NCBI RefSeq assembly: GCF_000151665.1
Contig: NW_013171860.1
Coordinates: forward strand, 112,922 to 176,921
Source of the DNA: Blastocystis hominis
Taxonomy: Eukaryota; Sar; Bigyra; Opalinata; Blastocystidae
Reading direction: 5' to 3'
Length of the DNA: 64,000 nt
The notes beneath the pieces were generated by a model, which was given only the letters and a program-made list of their open reading frames with translations, was not told where the DNA came from and made no database searches. Positions 33,539 through 44,599 of this stretch are shown in pieces; within the stretch, counting starts at the first letter, position 1, and each line of letters starts with the position of its first letter. The translations under genes and the position numbers were made by a program.

Positions 33539-36434
33539 TCATCCCTGACTTCGCTTTACTTCATTCATCAACTTCCTCAACGCCAGCAGCTTCTCTCGAC
33601 AATCCAGCAATCGCAGCTCGTCCTTCTCCAATCGCTCCTCCATCGCCTTCGCTTTGGCCTGCTTCATCTTCCTCCGCTCTTCCTTCTCCTTCTCAAACTC
33701 CGCTCGTCGCGCCTCCGCCTCTTTCCGCTTCCTCTCCTCTTCGATCGCTCTCTGCTTCCGCAATTCCTCTTCCTCCGCTCTTCTCTTCTCTCGCAGCCTT
33801 TCTTCCTCCTCTCTTCTTCTCCTCTCCTCCTCTTCTCTCCGCTTTCTCTCCTCCTCTTCTCTCTTCTTCCTCTCCTCCTCCTCCTTCCTCTTCTTCTCCT
33901 CAATCAATCGCTTCACTTCCTCCTTCATCCGCATCAACGCTTCCAGTCGCTTCTTCCCGTCTCCAATCGTTTCCTTCGCCTTCCCAATCCGCTCATCTCT
34001 CTCCTCCTTCGTTTTCGGCGCCGGTCGCCGCAGCTCCGCCAATCTCCGATACGTGTCCTGCTCCATTTTCCTCTGCAGCTTCTCCTGATTCAGTCGCTCC
34101 ATCGCTTGCTGCCTCGCCTTCTTCACCGCCGCTTCGCGCTTCCGCTGGTCTTCCAGCATCGCCTTCTTCTCCGCCGACAATTTGCTCTCCAATCGCGACG
34201 TCGATTCGTTGTACGCGCTTCGATCGAACCCCATCGACGCTTCATAAATCCGCTTCCGCTCTTCCTCGTATCGCTTCATCTGCTCTTCCGCTTCACGCCG
34301 ATTCTCCCGCTCTTTCCGATCGATTTCGTCCTGCATTTTCTGCCGCCGCTTCTCCGCCAACGCCTGTCTCTCCGCTTCGCGCCGCTCCATTTCCTCCATC
34401 TCCTGCCTTCTTCGCTCCTCCTCCTGCCGCTCGATTTCTTCGCGGCGTTTCCGCTCCGCCTCCTCGCGCTTGCGTCGCTGCTCTTCCAGTTTTCGCTCGC
34501 GTTCCGCCTGCTCCGCCGCGATTCGCTCTTCGATCCGCCGCTGCCGCTCCTCCTCCTTCCGCTTCTGCGCTTCGAACTCCGCCTTGCGACGCTCTTCGTC
34601 CTGCCGTCGCCGCGCCTCTTCCTCCCGATGCAATCGCTCTCTCTCCTCCCTGTTTCGCTTCTCCGCCTCCTTCAATCGCTCCGATTCCGCGCGATTCTGC
34701 GCCTCCAACTCCTGTCGATAGCGCTCTGCGCTCGTGTTCATCGTCTCCGCCATCCAAATCTGCCCGAATTTCGGAGAACTCAATCCGTGCTGCGCCGGCT
34801 TCGATGCCTCCGCGCTCTGGCTCGATGTTTCATTGGTCGGGTGGGACGAGGGAAGCGGCATTTGGTACGGTTCGCCCGAGCGACGCTCGATGGGATCGCG
34901 CGAAGCGGAGGCTGAATTCTCCGCGTCTCGCTTTCGAATCTGATCGTCTCGTTCGCGGAGGAGCTTCGTCATGGCGTTGAGGAGCTCGATTTCGTCGTCA
35001 GGGCGCGAAACGGCTTTGCAGAAATCGATATCGCGGGAAACATCGACGACCGAAAAGGAGGGTTTTTCTTTGTCGAGCAGGGCGAGGAGAACGGAGTCGG
35101 GAATGCTGGGAACGACGGGTCTAGAGCGTGGAATCGGCGATGCAAGCGAACTTCGCGCCGTTCATTCGGTCCTGAATGTAGCGACTGAGCGTTTGGTACA
35201 TCGACGCCTTGGAGACGGAGGCGAGGTCGAAGGAATCGACGGAGATCGCGTTGTCCTTGCAGAGCAGCATGCAGAAGAAGGCGTGGTCGAATAATAAGCG
35301 GAGCTGCGTGAGGGAGAACGCGGAGGAGTGGATCAACAAGCGGTTGATGGCGTATTCGGAGAGCGCGTTGTCGTAGATGGAGAGCAAATGCTCGAGATAA
35401 CAACGGCGTTGGGCTTCGTCTGCGGTGTGAATGGGGAGAATAAAGAAAGAGAAATACCGGGAACGCGGTAGAGAATCTGCTCGCTTTGCAGGCTGTGCAG
35501 TTCGTTTTTGAGGGTGGATGGAAACTCGGAATCGATCACGACGATGATTCTGCGACTCATTGAATTGGTTTTCATTCTACGGATACGATTCGCTGCTGCT
35601 TTCAGCGCGTTGGCTGAGCTGATTCAATTGCTCGCAGAGCGCTTTCTCGACCAGTTTGCGCTTCATTTGCTCCACCGGACTCGCGTGGGCGTTGGGAAGC
35701 ATGCTGGGATCGAAGCGAACAAGGAAGACTACCCGTCGATGTCTTCGATGTACAAAATCACGGGGCTTTTCACTCTCGATTGCAGCGATTGGCACTTGGC
35801 AAACGCATTGCGAACGCGAGATTCGCATTCTTTCTAGCTATCACAATGTGCTATAGGAATGCACAGCAAAGCGAGCAATGAAGTCTTCGCGGTGGATCAC
35901 CATGCAGGGGTAGGAGAGGCGAGAAGCAACGATCTACGCTTGTGAGGAACCCAATATGAATACCTTCACTACATCCTTTTGATGATTTCCTTTAGGTCCG
36001 AATCTAGTAAAAGATCACTGACAAATAAGCGAGATCTACTGCAAAATAAACGACTTGCCTCCATTCGCCACTTCCTTTTGAATCGCCTTCTCCAATTCTG
36101 CCACTCTGTCCTTATTTATATACAAATCCTCCTCAGATATCTATCCCTAAGTCAAGCTACTTGAAAACCCACATCACTTCCACTTAGAATCGAATACATA
36201 TCATCAATACAATCCTCTGTTTGGATGGCAGAGAAAAACTCTTGATGCTACAATAGAATCATCAAACACAAGTAATACAAGCAATTGCAATGCTTCCGTC
36301 AAATCCTTATTCGAAAATAGATCGATCACACTGTGGATATGCTCCTCTGCAAATAAAGCAGCGTCGATTTGATTGACATTCTCCTTTTCGAGCACATCAT
36401 AAGCCAAATTCACTTCTTTGATAATTGAATCCAT
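33539..36434 (-). CDS. Divergent AAA-ATPase-like domain fused to a long charged coiled coil
   Basis: Joined over about nine mini-introns (31 nt at 35120, 35550 and 35835). The first 240 residues read like one AAA module: FILQFGPKGNHQKDVV where Walker A is expected, SRVRNAFAKCQS, a Walker-B-like VILYIEDIDG, a sensor-1-like IIVVIDSEFPSTL, and VPDEAQRRCYLEHLL leading to the lid. The P-loop lacks the GKT/S lysine-threonine pair, so ATP hydrolysis is doubtful. After PVVPSIPDSVLLALL comes about 400 residues of Glu/Arg/Lys-rich coiled coil. A stop at 35577 and ATG at 35575 look like a gene border, but a 31-nt intron spans them and restores one frame. No known family matched as a whole. Confidence 0.65.
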
Positions 36435-36541
36435 TATTGTATTGTTTGATCTGCTTTCTGAGTTGACCGTTTTTCGCCGAGTTTGTCTCGATATTTACAA
36501 TTCCATTTTTTGGTTATTCACATTCTTTTCATTTGTACGCT

Positions 36542-36818
36542 ATGGCTGAACTGGATGCTACCGCCATTGAGTGGGATAAATATAATATGATGGAACGCAT
36601 CGTTTTCTGGTGCTTTCTCAACTATCACATTACAGGTCCGATTTTATTAATCGTGGTAACGATCATCATGCTGATAAATTGCAATATTGCGCATTCCCTA
36701 CTCAGGGCAGAGCAAGAAGTAGGATTTGACTTTTCTTTTTCAGCGTTAGGAGAAAAAAGAAACCAAAAAGAAGGAAGGAAGGCAGTACTATAGAGTGGTC
36801 CATGCAAAGTCTGAGTAA
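36542..36818 (+). CDS. Small single-pass membrane protein
   Basis: Two exons joined by an exactly 31-nt intron (GTAGGATT..GCGTTAG), which replaces an AT-rich read-through by a Lys-rich tail (EKKETKKKEGRQYYRVV). About 80 residues with one membrane span (GPILLIVVTIIMLI). It is close to, and divergent from, the AAA/coiled-coil gene, with about 107 bases between their starts. Family not recognised. Confidence 0.6.
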
Positions 36819-36957
36819 TACAGATTCCTCAAGAAGAATGCTTGTTTTTTAGGATCCTCTATCTCCATCCTCCCTATTCACATCTGCCTGTACTCTCCTC
36901 TGTTTATTCCAACAAACAACCAAACTACACAGAACAACTATTGCTTCTTCAACCAGC

Positions 36958-38218
36958 TTACTCGCTCATAATGGGCAAAGCTTCTCTTCCAAACTCCTTC
37001 TTCACACGCACATAATGCTCCCATCGATTCAGCGCATAGCCCCAGTAGTCCCAGTCAATCGTGCTAATCGGGCACTGCAGCAATCCCCACAGGAACCAAT
37101 GCATATTCGAGAACAGCTCATGCTTGTGCACCTGCACACACATCTTCTCCACCTCCTCCTCGCTGGGCTCCTTCCCAAACCGCGCCTGGAGATAGGTCTT
37201 CACGAAATCGTGCTGCTGCTTCGCGTTCGGATGCCATTCGAGCCGCAGAATGTGCGAATCGGGCAGATTGTAGTCCGTCATCCACTCGCAGAAATGGTTC
37301 GCGATGTCCGCAGCCACTGGGATTTTCCCTGTGTATCTACGCATCGAAAAAGAGCCGAGAGAAAGACTCGAAGTCCACGAAGATCATATCGCCTTCGGCG
37401 TTGTGCAGAATGTTTCCGTGCTGCAAATCGTGATGTCCAAGCACCACTTCGAACTCCTCCTCCTCCGCCAGAGCGAACATGCTGTCGATCTCCTGCGGAA
37501 TCAAGTCGAATCGAACGTTTTTGAAGCGATCGCCGGTGCCTGCGAGTGAATCCCGACAAAAACGGGTACAGTGCTTTTTCACACTGTCGTACCACCATGC
37601 AAAGTGCTGGCGGTATTCTTCCAGGCCGTAGCTCTCTAGCTGCGATGAGGGAAAGCAGGAGATTGTACCTTGATGTTGTGCATTACTGCAAGGGTCTTGG
37701 CGATCTGCATCGAAATGGCTTCCGATCGCATTTCAGGCGCTAAGAGCGGCTGCGCATCAGGGAACAGAAAGCACACTTACATTGTAACCTTCTCTCCACG
37801 CCTCAAGACGACCACCGGGGAACACCTTGATCAGACGAACACCAAAATTGTTGTCGCTTAATATCTTGAAATAGTTAATCTCTGCCTCGCGATTCATAAA
37901 AATGTCCGTGCCTGTAGATAATTGGATTCTATTATCTCGTACAGTTTCCATAGGCACGGAGCAGCAAGGGCTCGCAGGGTTTATCAACTACAACGACCTT
38001 GAAAATAATGTTCGTCATTGCTCCTAGTTGTCATGTATCTTGATTTGCTGTCTACCACTGACTCTATCGATCTTGATTTCATCGACTGATTTCACATCTT
38101 TCCAAACTGGGAGGTCAAGACCCTGAATTTGTTCAAAGGCAAACTTTTGCATATCAATATTCTCCGTATCAATATAAGCGCTCATGTCACAATAAGAATT
38201 GGAAATAATCTGATACAT
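36958..38218 (-). CDS. Ethanolamine/choline kinase
   Basis: Phosphorylates ethanolamine or choline at the start of the Kennedy phospholipid pathway. Joined exons show the nucleotide loop (SGAMTNIIFKVVVVD then LLLRAYGN), DIFMNREAEINYF, the catalytic Brenner motif (LGHHDLQHGNILHN) with the metal-binding FVDFESF, and NHFCEWMTDY near the end. Introns of 32 and 31 nt join the first three exons. In most family members the Brenner motif is HNDxxxxN; here it reads HHDLQHGN, keeping the catalytic Asp and Asn. TGTTTGTT lies at 36911-36918 past the TAA. Confidence 0.88.
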
Positions 38219-38366
38219 TGGGGATTATCGCGGGAATCGGCTAATGAATATCGAAAATTCGATTTTCATTACGCATGCAGATTATCTGTATGATGGAATT
38301 GATCAACCTGAACCCTCAAAACAATTCCCAGGAAGCTTGTACGTCCTACGCCACCAAATCGTATAA

Positions 38367-38374
38367 AACAAACA
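38367..38374 (-). terminator. TGTTTGTT motif that would create the cyclophilin stop
   Basis: Cleavage after T at 38379 plus poly(A) gives T-AA in frame; the spacing to the octamer is 4 nt. Confidence 0.7.
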
Positions 38375-38378
38375 ATCA

Positions 38379-39080
38379 AAATCTTCTCTTTGAGTTCACC
38401 ACAATCCGTAATAGCAATCGTCTTCCTACAAACTCACTCCATCCAAGCCACCCATACATCGGCATTCCGCTCTCCGTTCCGTACATTTCCAAAGCCTTCA
38501 GTACATTCATTCCCTTCTTCACCTCTCCAAACACCACGTGGTGTCCATCCAGCCACGGGCAAGGCACGGTTGTGATAAAGAACTGCGATCCGTTCGTATT
38601 CGGACCACAATTCGCCATGGAGAGCAATCCAGGACCTGTGTGCTTCAGCGTGAAGTTCTCGTCGGCGAAGCGTTCGCCGTAGATCGACTCACCTCCACGG
38701 CCGTTTCCGTGAGTGAAATCGCCTCCCTAGGATTCGCTACAAAGAGAGAAGGAAAGTACCTGGCACATAAACTGGGGAATGATACGATGCAGTGTGCAGC
38801 CCTTGTAGTGCAGAGGCTTTCCCATCTTGCCCTTTCCCTTTTCTCCGGTGCACAAGCAACGGAAATTCTCCGCAGTTTTGGGAACTACGTCAGCACGGAG
38901 CTATTGCATTAGCGCAATATTTCAATCGTTTCCTACCTCGAAAACAATTCGACCCACGTCCTTTCCTCCAGCGGAAAAGTCCATGAACACTTGAGGGTTT
39001 TCAGCGCGAGAAGCAAATCCTCGGATCGTAGAGAATCCCAGTCTGGCACTAAAGCAGGCGAGTCGTGAAGCAGAAAGCAT
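38379..39080 (-). CDS. Organelle-targeted cyclophilin (peptidyl-prolyl isomerase)
   Basis: Joined exons start [18 protein letters not shown], an Arg/Ser-rich presequence pointing to the mitochondrion-related organelle. The cyclophilin core follows: [64 protein letters not shown], and the closing ITDCGEL. Introns of 36, 33 and 32 nt. No genomic stop follows CGELKEKI; instead a T (38379) lies 4 nt upstream of TGTTTGTT (38367-38374), so polyadenylation would create TAA just after the domain. Without it the frame would run about 30 more codons. Confidence 0.88.
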
Positions 39081-39393
39081 TTGTAGAAAAAATAGTGAAG
39101 GTATGGCTCAATGAGCATGAATTGGAAAGGGGAATAGGATGAGACGGAATGAATAAATAGCAATGGTTTACCATGAAAAGGCACTTGATTGGGGTTCTGC
39201 GTGCAGTAATGATTGAAAATGGGTTGAAGAGCTATGGATCGAATTGGAAACTGTATAGGAATAGAAAAACATACTATTCTGTCAGACTTGAATTATTCTG
39301 TATAATTTATATATTAATACTTTATTGGATTGGAATGTACACAAAAACAAACTTGAAATTAGTTAATAGAGTCGATCTGTTACAAACAAGGAA

Positions 39394-40713
39394 ATGGATA
39401 GTGAAATATGTATTAAATCACAGAACAATGATAGTACTACATTCAATTTGTAAATTCATTTGCTAGAGAGTGATTTTGTAAAAGAGATAAGAGAAGTCAT
39501 ATCTAATGGATTGTGTGAGAATAGCCCTGCATCATCTACATATTCCATTAGTGTTCCAGGGAAGAGTTTACTTTCTGGAGGTTATCTTATTCTGGACGAG
39601 TCGAATCGTGGATTGAGCATAGCGGTAAGTGCTCACACATCGGGATATGTTCAAACCAAATGCTATGCTTCCAAAGGGTTACGCCTTACTGTGACAAGTC
39701 CCGATTTACATGACGAATGGATTTATTATGTTAGCAAAGACCTGCAGATCCAGTGCTCAAAGTTTTATCGACCTTATTATTTCATCTAGAGACAATCCCT
39801 TTCTGTTAGAATCGCTTCGATGTGTACTTCATCAATTCGGTCTTCCTTCGCAACTCCAAGATATCTCGCTTACTCTGAAAAACGAGGGAGGCTTTTACTT
39901 TATGAAAGATGGAAAGCAAACAAAGACAGGATTCGGTTCATCATCCACGACAGTGATCGCCACCATAGCCTCCCTTTTATTCTCTTTCGGTGTTTGCTCG
40001 TTTGCATTTATTGCCTTTTCGAAAATAGAGAAACCCTTTCTTATTCTGACAGAGAACTCGTTTGTAAATTGAGTCTTCAGGCTCATCATCAAGCGCAGGG
40101 GCGAATTGGCTCAGGCTACGATATAATCACAGGTGTGTTCGGTAGTTGCGTATATCAGCGATGCCTTTCCATGCCATTCCAATGCAGATTTGAGCCTTTT
40201 CGCTTTCCCGATTCACTCACAGTGTTGTTCAGTTATGGAGGATCGGCTTCATCGAGTACTCCTCACCTCGTCAAGCAAATTGGAGAATGGAGAAAGCAGA
40301 GTTCATCGGACGAAAAGCGATTATGGGAGGATTATCGTCAGGGAAATGAAGCATTGATCACCCTGCTGACAGAAGAAATCGATGAGAATCGATTGAAGGA
40401 AGCATTTCGACATCAGTTGGAGACGGTTCACGCGATCGGAGTTGCTTCTGAAACGAGCTTGGTTCCAGAAAACGTGTACGAATTGATGAAAGAAACGGCT
40501 AAGATCGATTGGGTGATGGGTTGCATGGTGGCTGGAGCTGGTGGAGCCGATTCCTTCTATTGTGTATGCAATGCTGAGAGATGCCGAAGAGAAGTGATTG
40601 AAGCTGTTTGGCAGAAGTGGGATTATCATGTGTCCGAAGTGAGCCTTCACAACGAAGGAATGAGCATTTCACACAACTCGAGTGTTTCTTACAAACAGAC
40701 CACAAAACACTAG
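39394..40713 (+). CDS. ERG8: Phosphomevalonate kinase (GHMP family)
   Basis: Converts mevalonate-5-phosphate to the diphosphate in the mevalonate route to isoprenoids. GHMP motif 1 is SVPGKSLLSGGYLILDE, motif 2 is KTGFGSSSTTVIA, and motif 3 is VAGAGGADSFY; GSGYDIITGVFGSCVYQR is typical of the phosphomevalonate branch. The first exon (MDSEICIKSQNN at 39394) is joined by a 33-nt intron, and further introns of 28 and 29 nt restore the frame. The stop is TAG at 40711-40713; the last codons lie within a few bases of the end of the convergent CCT-motif gene. Confidence 0.87.
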
Positions 40714-41306
40714 CGAATTTTCCGTTGCAGCGATTCTTTTGCATCGCAGTCGTCTGCTTCTGCTTGTAACGAATCACTTTACTATTCGCTATGTTAATCA
40801 ACCCTAGCTCACGCTTTTTCTTTAGAATTTGCTTACGATAAAGGCGTCTACAATTCAAAAATGAACTACAATGCATACCTCTGCTTACACAGTAAGCGTT
40901 CTTGATCAGAATAATGAGTAATACTGGTATTTAACGGTTTAGGTTCAGAATCGAGGTCTGAAGAAGATCCGTCCAAAGGACGTGACACTAATTGTTCGGA
41001 ATGAACCAAGCCACTGATAGGTAATGGCGGCAAGGCGATGTTAGGAATTGGATCCCCTTCGTCGCACGAACAAGTATTCTCCTTTGTGAAATCAGTTTCA
41101 GAAAGTGAATCAGATACAACACTCGGAGAAGAAAAGCAAATAGACACATCCGTAGAGTAGACAGAGTCTGTATCATGGGAACAACGAGAAAACAAAGAAT
41201 CAGAGAATGAAGAATCAGAAGTAAAAGCGAAGGAATGTACAGGAAAATCATTGACTGGAGATATCCAATCATGAAGCTCGTCTTTTCCATCTGAAGCCAA
41301 AAACAC
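40702..41306 (-). CDS. CCT-motif-like protein (start uncertain)
   Basis: A Ser/Asp-rich N-terminal exon (41306 to about 40890) is joined by a 31-nt intron to a basic C-terminal segment: RRLYRKQILKKKRE, then KVIRYKQKQTTAMQKN and RCNGKF. The spacing K-x-IRY..A....R..G.F fits the CCT motif of plant CONSTANS/TOC1-type regulators, a nuclear and protein-binding module. No genomic stop follows; T at 40702 is 4 nt before TGTTTGTA (40690-40697), so poly(A) would complete TAA. The ATG was not found in frame within the first exon; an upstream exon is likely. A regulatory role is an inference from the motif. Confidence 0.55.
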
Positions 41307-41335
41307 TTTCTTTTAAGTTGAAGTATTATTTTCAA

Positions 41336-41802
41336 AAGTATGTAAAATTAGTGTTTGTATGTTAGCAAAAGAGTATTCAATGTAATATAAAGCAGATTTG
41401 ACTATTTCATCAAAGTTGTACTCTGGGTAATAATGTAAAATAACCGTGAATACAAAGAATACAGAAATAGAATGCATTTCTCTCTGATATTTGCGTTATT
41501 TATGAGCAAATGGATGGATAAGAGGAAGAAATGGGTTCTTATGAAGAATGAACAAAAAATAACAGGAAAAGGAAGATCCTTGAAAAGGCAAATAAGAACA
41601 TCAGAACAACTAGGCATTATTTTGACAAAACGATACACTCCTCTGTTGCTCATATTTATCTACTTCATACTGATATTCACCAATCAGCCAAATCTCCTGT
41701 ACTTTGTGCGGAAATCTGAAATGCTGCAGGAATCGCGGTTATCGGTCACTTTTGCCTATAATCCATCTAATCTCTTTTTCTAATTCTGTTTTAACACCAG
41801 GA
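41336..41802. other. Spacer; one uncertain plus-strand frame (41472-41783)
   Basis: The frame encodes about 103 residues with a basic middle and a hydrophobic segment (PLLLIFIYFILIF). No splice or motif support, so left uncalled. Confidence 0.3.
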
Positions 41803-42712
41803 ATGTCTACTCAGAAGTCCATTATTTATGCCACGATCAGCAGAAAGTAGTGAAAATGCAAGGAATTGAAGTCCTAGAGATGTGGTTCTTTGCGAGGAAA
41901 CTTTAGGTACCGCTGATAAGAAATCAACCGGTAACTTTGCTCAGATCACGCAGAGTCTTCTTACGAAGTTCCCTGCTCAACAGAAACAAAACTTCCACTA
42001 TGATAGGTAAAGTGTATTCAAAATGCATCAGGCTTAGCCGATACGATTTCTCTGTACTCAACCAGAGAGGAATTGCGTATGTTGCCATGACAGACAGAGA
42101 TATGCCGTTGCGAATCGTTTTTGTATGCATTTTGGTATAGCGATAATCACTTCTAGAATTTCCTGACTGAAATGGCTGAGAATTTCACTGCCACTTATGG
42201 GTAGGCTCGATTACGCGTTTCCAACTCTTAGAGACCGTGCTAAGACCGCTCAGGCGTTTGCTATGTCGGATTTCTCCTCTACGATCGCCCAGCTGATGGT
42301 GCGGCTACGATGAGTGTGTAATGTGCAGAAGAAGTGGAACGACCCCAACGCCGACGCTGCGACGCGCGTGCAGCAGAAACTGGATGCAGTGAAGGGCGTA
42401 ATGATCGACAACATCGGTAGGAGGGCGCTGGAGAGGTGATGATGCGCAGACAAGATCATCGATCGTGGTGAGAAGCTGGACATTATCGTGGACAAGACCG
42501 ATGCTCTGGCGGATACAGCCGACGTAGAGGAGGAAGGAAGGCGTGAGGAGTAGTTGTTCCGCTCGGATGCGCAGAAATTGAAGTGCGAAATGCTGAAGCA
42601 GAAGCTGAAGCTGTACGGAATTATCGCCGCTATTATCATTGTATGGGCGAATAGAGGCGTGAACTGTAGATTATCATTCTCATTATCGTAATCTCCAACT
42701 CTGGTTCTAAGT
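41803..42712 (+). CDS. VAMP7: R-SNARE, VAMP7-like longin protein
   Basis: Joined over eight mini-introns (at least three of 31 nt). The N-terminal longin domain reads MSTQKSIIYATISRK, NFAQITQSLLTKFP, YDFSVLNQRGIAYVAM. The SNARE helix follows (VKGVMIDNIDKIIDRGEKLD, with the central-layer Arg in IIDRGE; then LADTADLF), ending in one membrane anchor (GIIAAIIIIIILIIVIS). It would mediate fusion with late endosomes or vacuoles. There is no genomic stop before the polyadenylation motif: T at 42712 is followed by 4 nt and then TGTTTGTT (42717-42724), giving TAA after SNSGSK on polyadenylation; otherwise the frame runs on to a TGA about 35 bases later. Confidence 0.88.
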
Positions 42713-42716
42713 GGTT

Positions 42717-42724
42717 TGTTTGTT
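42717..42724 (+). terminator. TGTTTGTT motif that would create the VAMP7-like stop
   Basis: Same 4-nt spacing from the stop-forming T as in the cyclophilin and CCT-motif genes. Confidence 0.7.
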
Positions 42725-42936
42725 TGATACATTCGATGGGAAGTGGATGAGGGGTTGATCGTGTGTGTTTGTTTGGGGTGAATGGAGTGCGATGCGTTGT
42801 GCGTTTGCATTGGATTGATGCGTTGTGTGTGGATTTGTAGGCTGAATTTGAATGGACATTATGGCAATGAAGGAAAAACCAGCATTTCCTGTTGATTCCT
42901 TGTTGTCTCAAACATCACAAACACTCATGAACCACA

Positions 42937-43939
42937 TCACAGCACATTCAAATTCTTGGGACCGTTCAACTTGTGACTATTCCTTCGATGTACATTCTCA
43001 CAGATCGCTCTGCATCTCTCCCACTCCTCCCGACTCTCCTCCTCCAGCCCCTCCACAAATCTCCTCCTCTCCTCCTCTCCTAGCGGCAAGAACCACCCCG
43101 TGAACAATTCCACGAAATCGTACGACACTCCCAGCTCCTCTTCGTCCGTCTGTCCCTCCCACAGATCTGCCGAAGGCGGAGACTCCAGAATGCTGGCCGG
43201 CACGCCCAGCGCTCTGCCCACCGCGAAGACTTCGCTCTTGTGGAGATCGGCGATGAGCTGAACGTCGACGACGCCGTCGCCCGCCTTGCAGAAGTAGCCC
43301 AGATAGCCGTCCTCGTCGCGGTTGCCCGTGCCCATCACCACGCAGGGAGTACCCGACTGGCTGAGCAGCTGGGACACGTAGTAGCCCACGGGCGTGCGCT
43401 AGGGATGAGGTGAGGAGGGGAAGAGGATGCCATGTAGGAGCGAAGCTGTCCGGAGGAGAAATCGTTTCCGATGATTCCTGTTGCGGTGTCGACGAGGGTT
43501 TTCTAGGAATGAAAAGGGGAGAAGAAGAGAGGAACAAGGGAATCGAAGACGGAAGTCTGATCCACGACGATGATATCCACGCCTAGCGCTTTTCCACACT
43601 CCATGGCTCGGTTGTATGCCCATGTAGAGCTGTGAATTGGCTGCGAAATGCCAAGGATGCGCTGAATGGGGGAATCCTCCATTTCCATGGCATGTTTCAT
43701 CAATCCAAGTGTTACCGCCGAATCAATACCGCCGGAAACAGAAACTCTATCATTGAGGAGTAAATCGGTGTGTACACTGCAGCTTTTAATCCACACTGAC
43801 GCATATAGTCATTGAAGAGTTTACATTTCTTCTCGATCCAAGATACAGCATTGAAGGATCGTTTCTTCTAAAAAGTAGTGTATTTGTATATAGCAAATAC
43901 TCTGTAAAGATTTAGAGCATTTATGAGCTGTTGTTTCAT
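42937..43939 (-). CDS. NADE: NAD synthetase (ammonia-dependent type)
   Basis: Makes NAD from nicotinate adenine dinucleotide. Joined exons show the ATP-pyrophosphatase loop VSVSGGIDSAV, ILGISQPIHSS, GTGNRDEDGY, FCKAGDGVVDVQLIADLHK and SPPSADLWEGQTDEEELG. Introns of 33 nt (after MKQQLINALNLYR) and 29 nt (after AAV) rebuild the N-terminus; a frame continues upstream of 43939, so the exact start is open. No glutaminase domain is seen. The start region overlaps the 5' side of the divergent CTF8 gene. Confidence 0.9.
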
Positions 43940-43967
43940 GTTCACAAGAAATTCTGTATTATCAGGA

Positions 43968-44383
43968 ATGATTTGTATTCCGATTCGTTATCCTGGTAGT
44001 GACAAGGAAAAAGTACGAGAAGAGTGAGGAGGTGAAAAATAGTGGGTATTCGTAGAATTGCAAGGAACGTTGCATAATATTGATGGAGGACCTCTGAACT
44101 CTCGGAATTTGGGAACAATCGAATGGATCAACGTACTTGATAGCGAGTCTCTTTATTTTGTAGGGAAAGCCTGCACTAACGATTGGAAATCATCTGTGTG
44201 AAGGAACTGTAGTAAAGCTGAATAAGCCGATTGCCAGTATCTACTCTTCTTTGTTTTTGATTAGTTTTAATGAAGTCAGGAGCAGGTGATTCTCTAGAAA
44301 CGATTCAGAGAGAATACATCGTTGAAGCAGTAATCACCGAAAAACTGTTGTTTAGTAGCCGTCCTCGTCCTTTACTTCAATAA
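43968..44383 (+). CDS. CTF8: CTF8, subunit of the alternative clamp loader RFC-Ctf18
   Basis: CTF8 with DCC1 and CTF18 loads PCNA and supports sister-chromatid cohesion. Exons MICIPIRYPGSDKEK, WVFVELQGTLHN..., GKPALTIGNHLCEG TVVKLNKPIA and a final 40-residue exon are joined by introns of 30, 31 and 28 nt. The pattern (ELQG.., then IGNH.L.G.VV.L.KP) is that of CTF8, and the ~110-residue length fits. An in-frame ATG upstream (43923) is possible but would overlap the NAD synthetase start. Confidence 0.82.
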
Positions 44384-44599
44384 TGATTGGACTGCTATGT
44401 CATGAATATAGAAAAGTGAGGAAATGAAGGAGAGGGAGACATGAGTATTGTGTGTTGTGAATTGTATCGGAATGATGGGAATATGAATTGTAATATGTTA
44501 TAAATATATATATATACATGGATATGGATGTTTTCTTTATCAAACAAGTGATTTATACGCCTTGAACACTTAGAATCGTTTCACATAGAAAGATAGCTT

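Noticed and set aside
34106-34915. Long plus-strand open frame opposite the coiled coil
   Set aside because: It is the antisense shadow of Glu/Arg-rich codons; composition is Leu/Arg low-complexity without motifs.
35573-35580. Gene boundary (stop next to ATG) inside the AAA region
   Set aside because: A 31-nt intron spans it and joins the two halves of one AAA module in frame.
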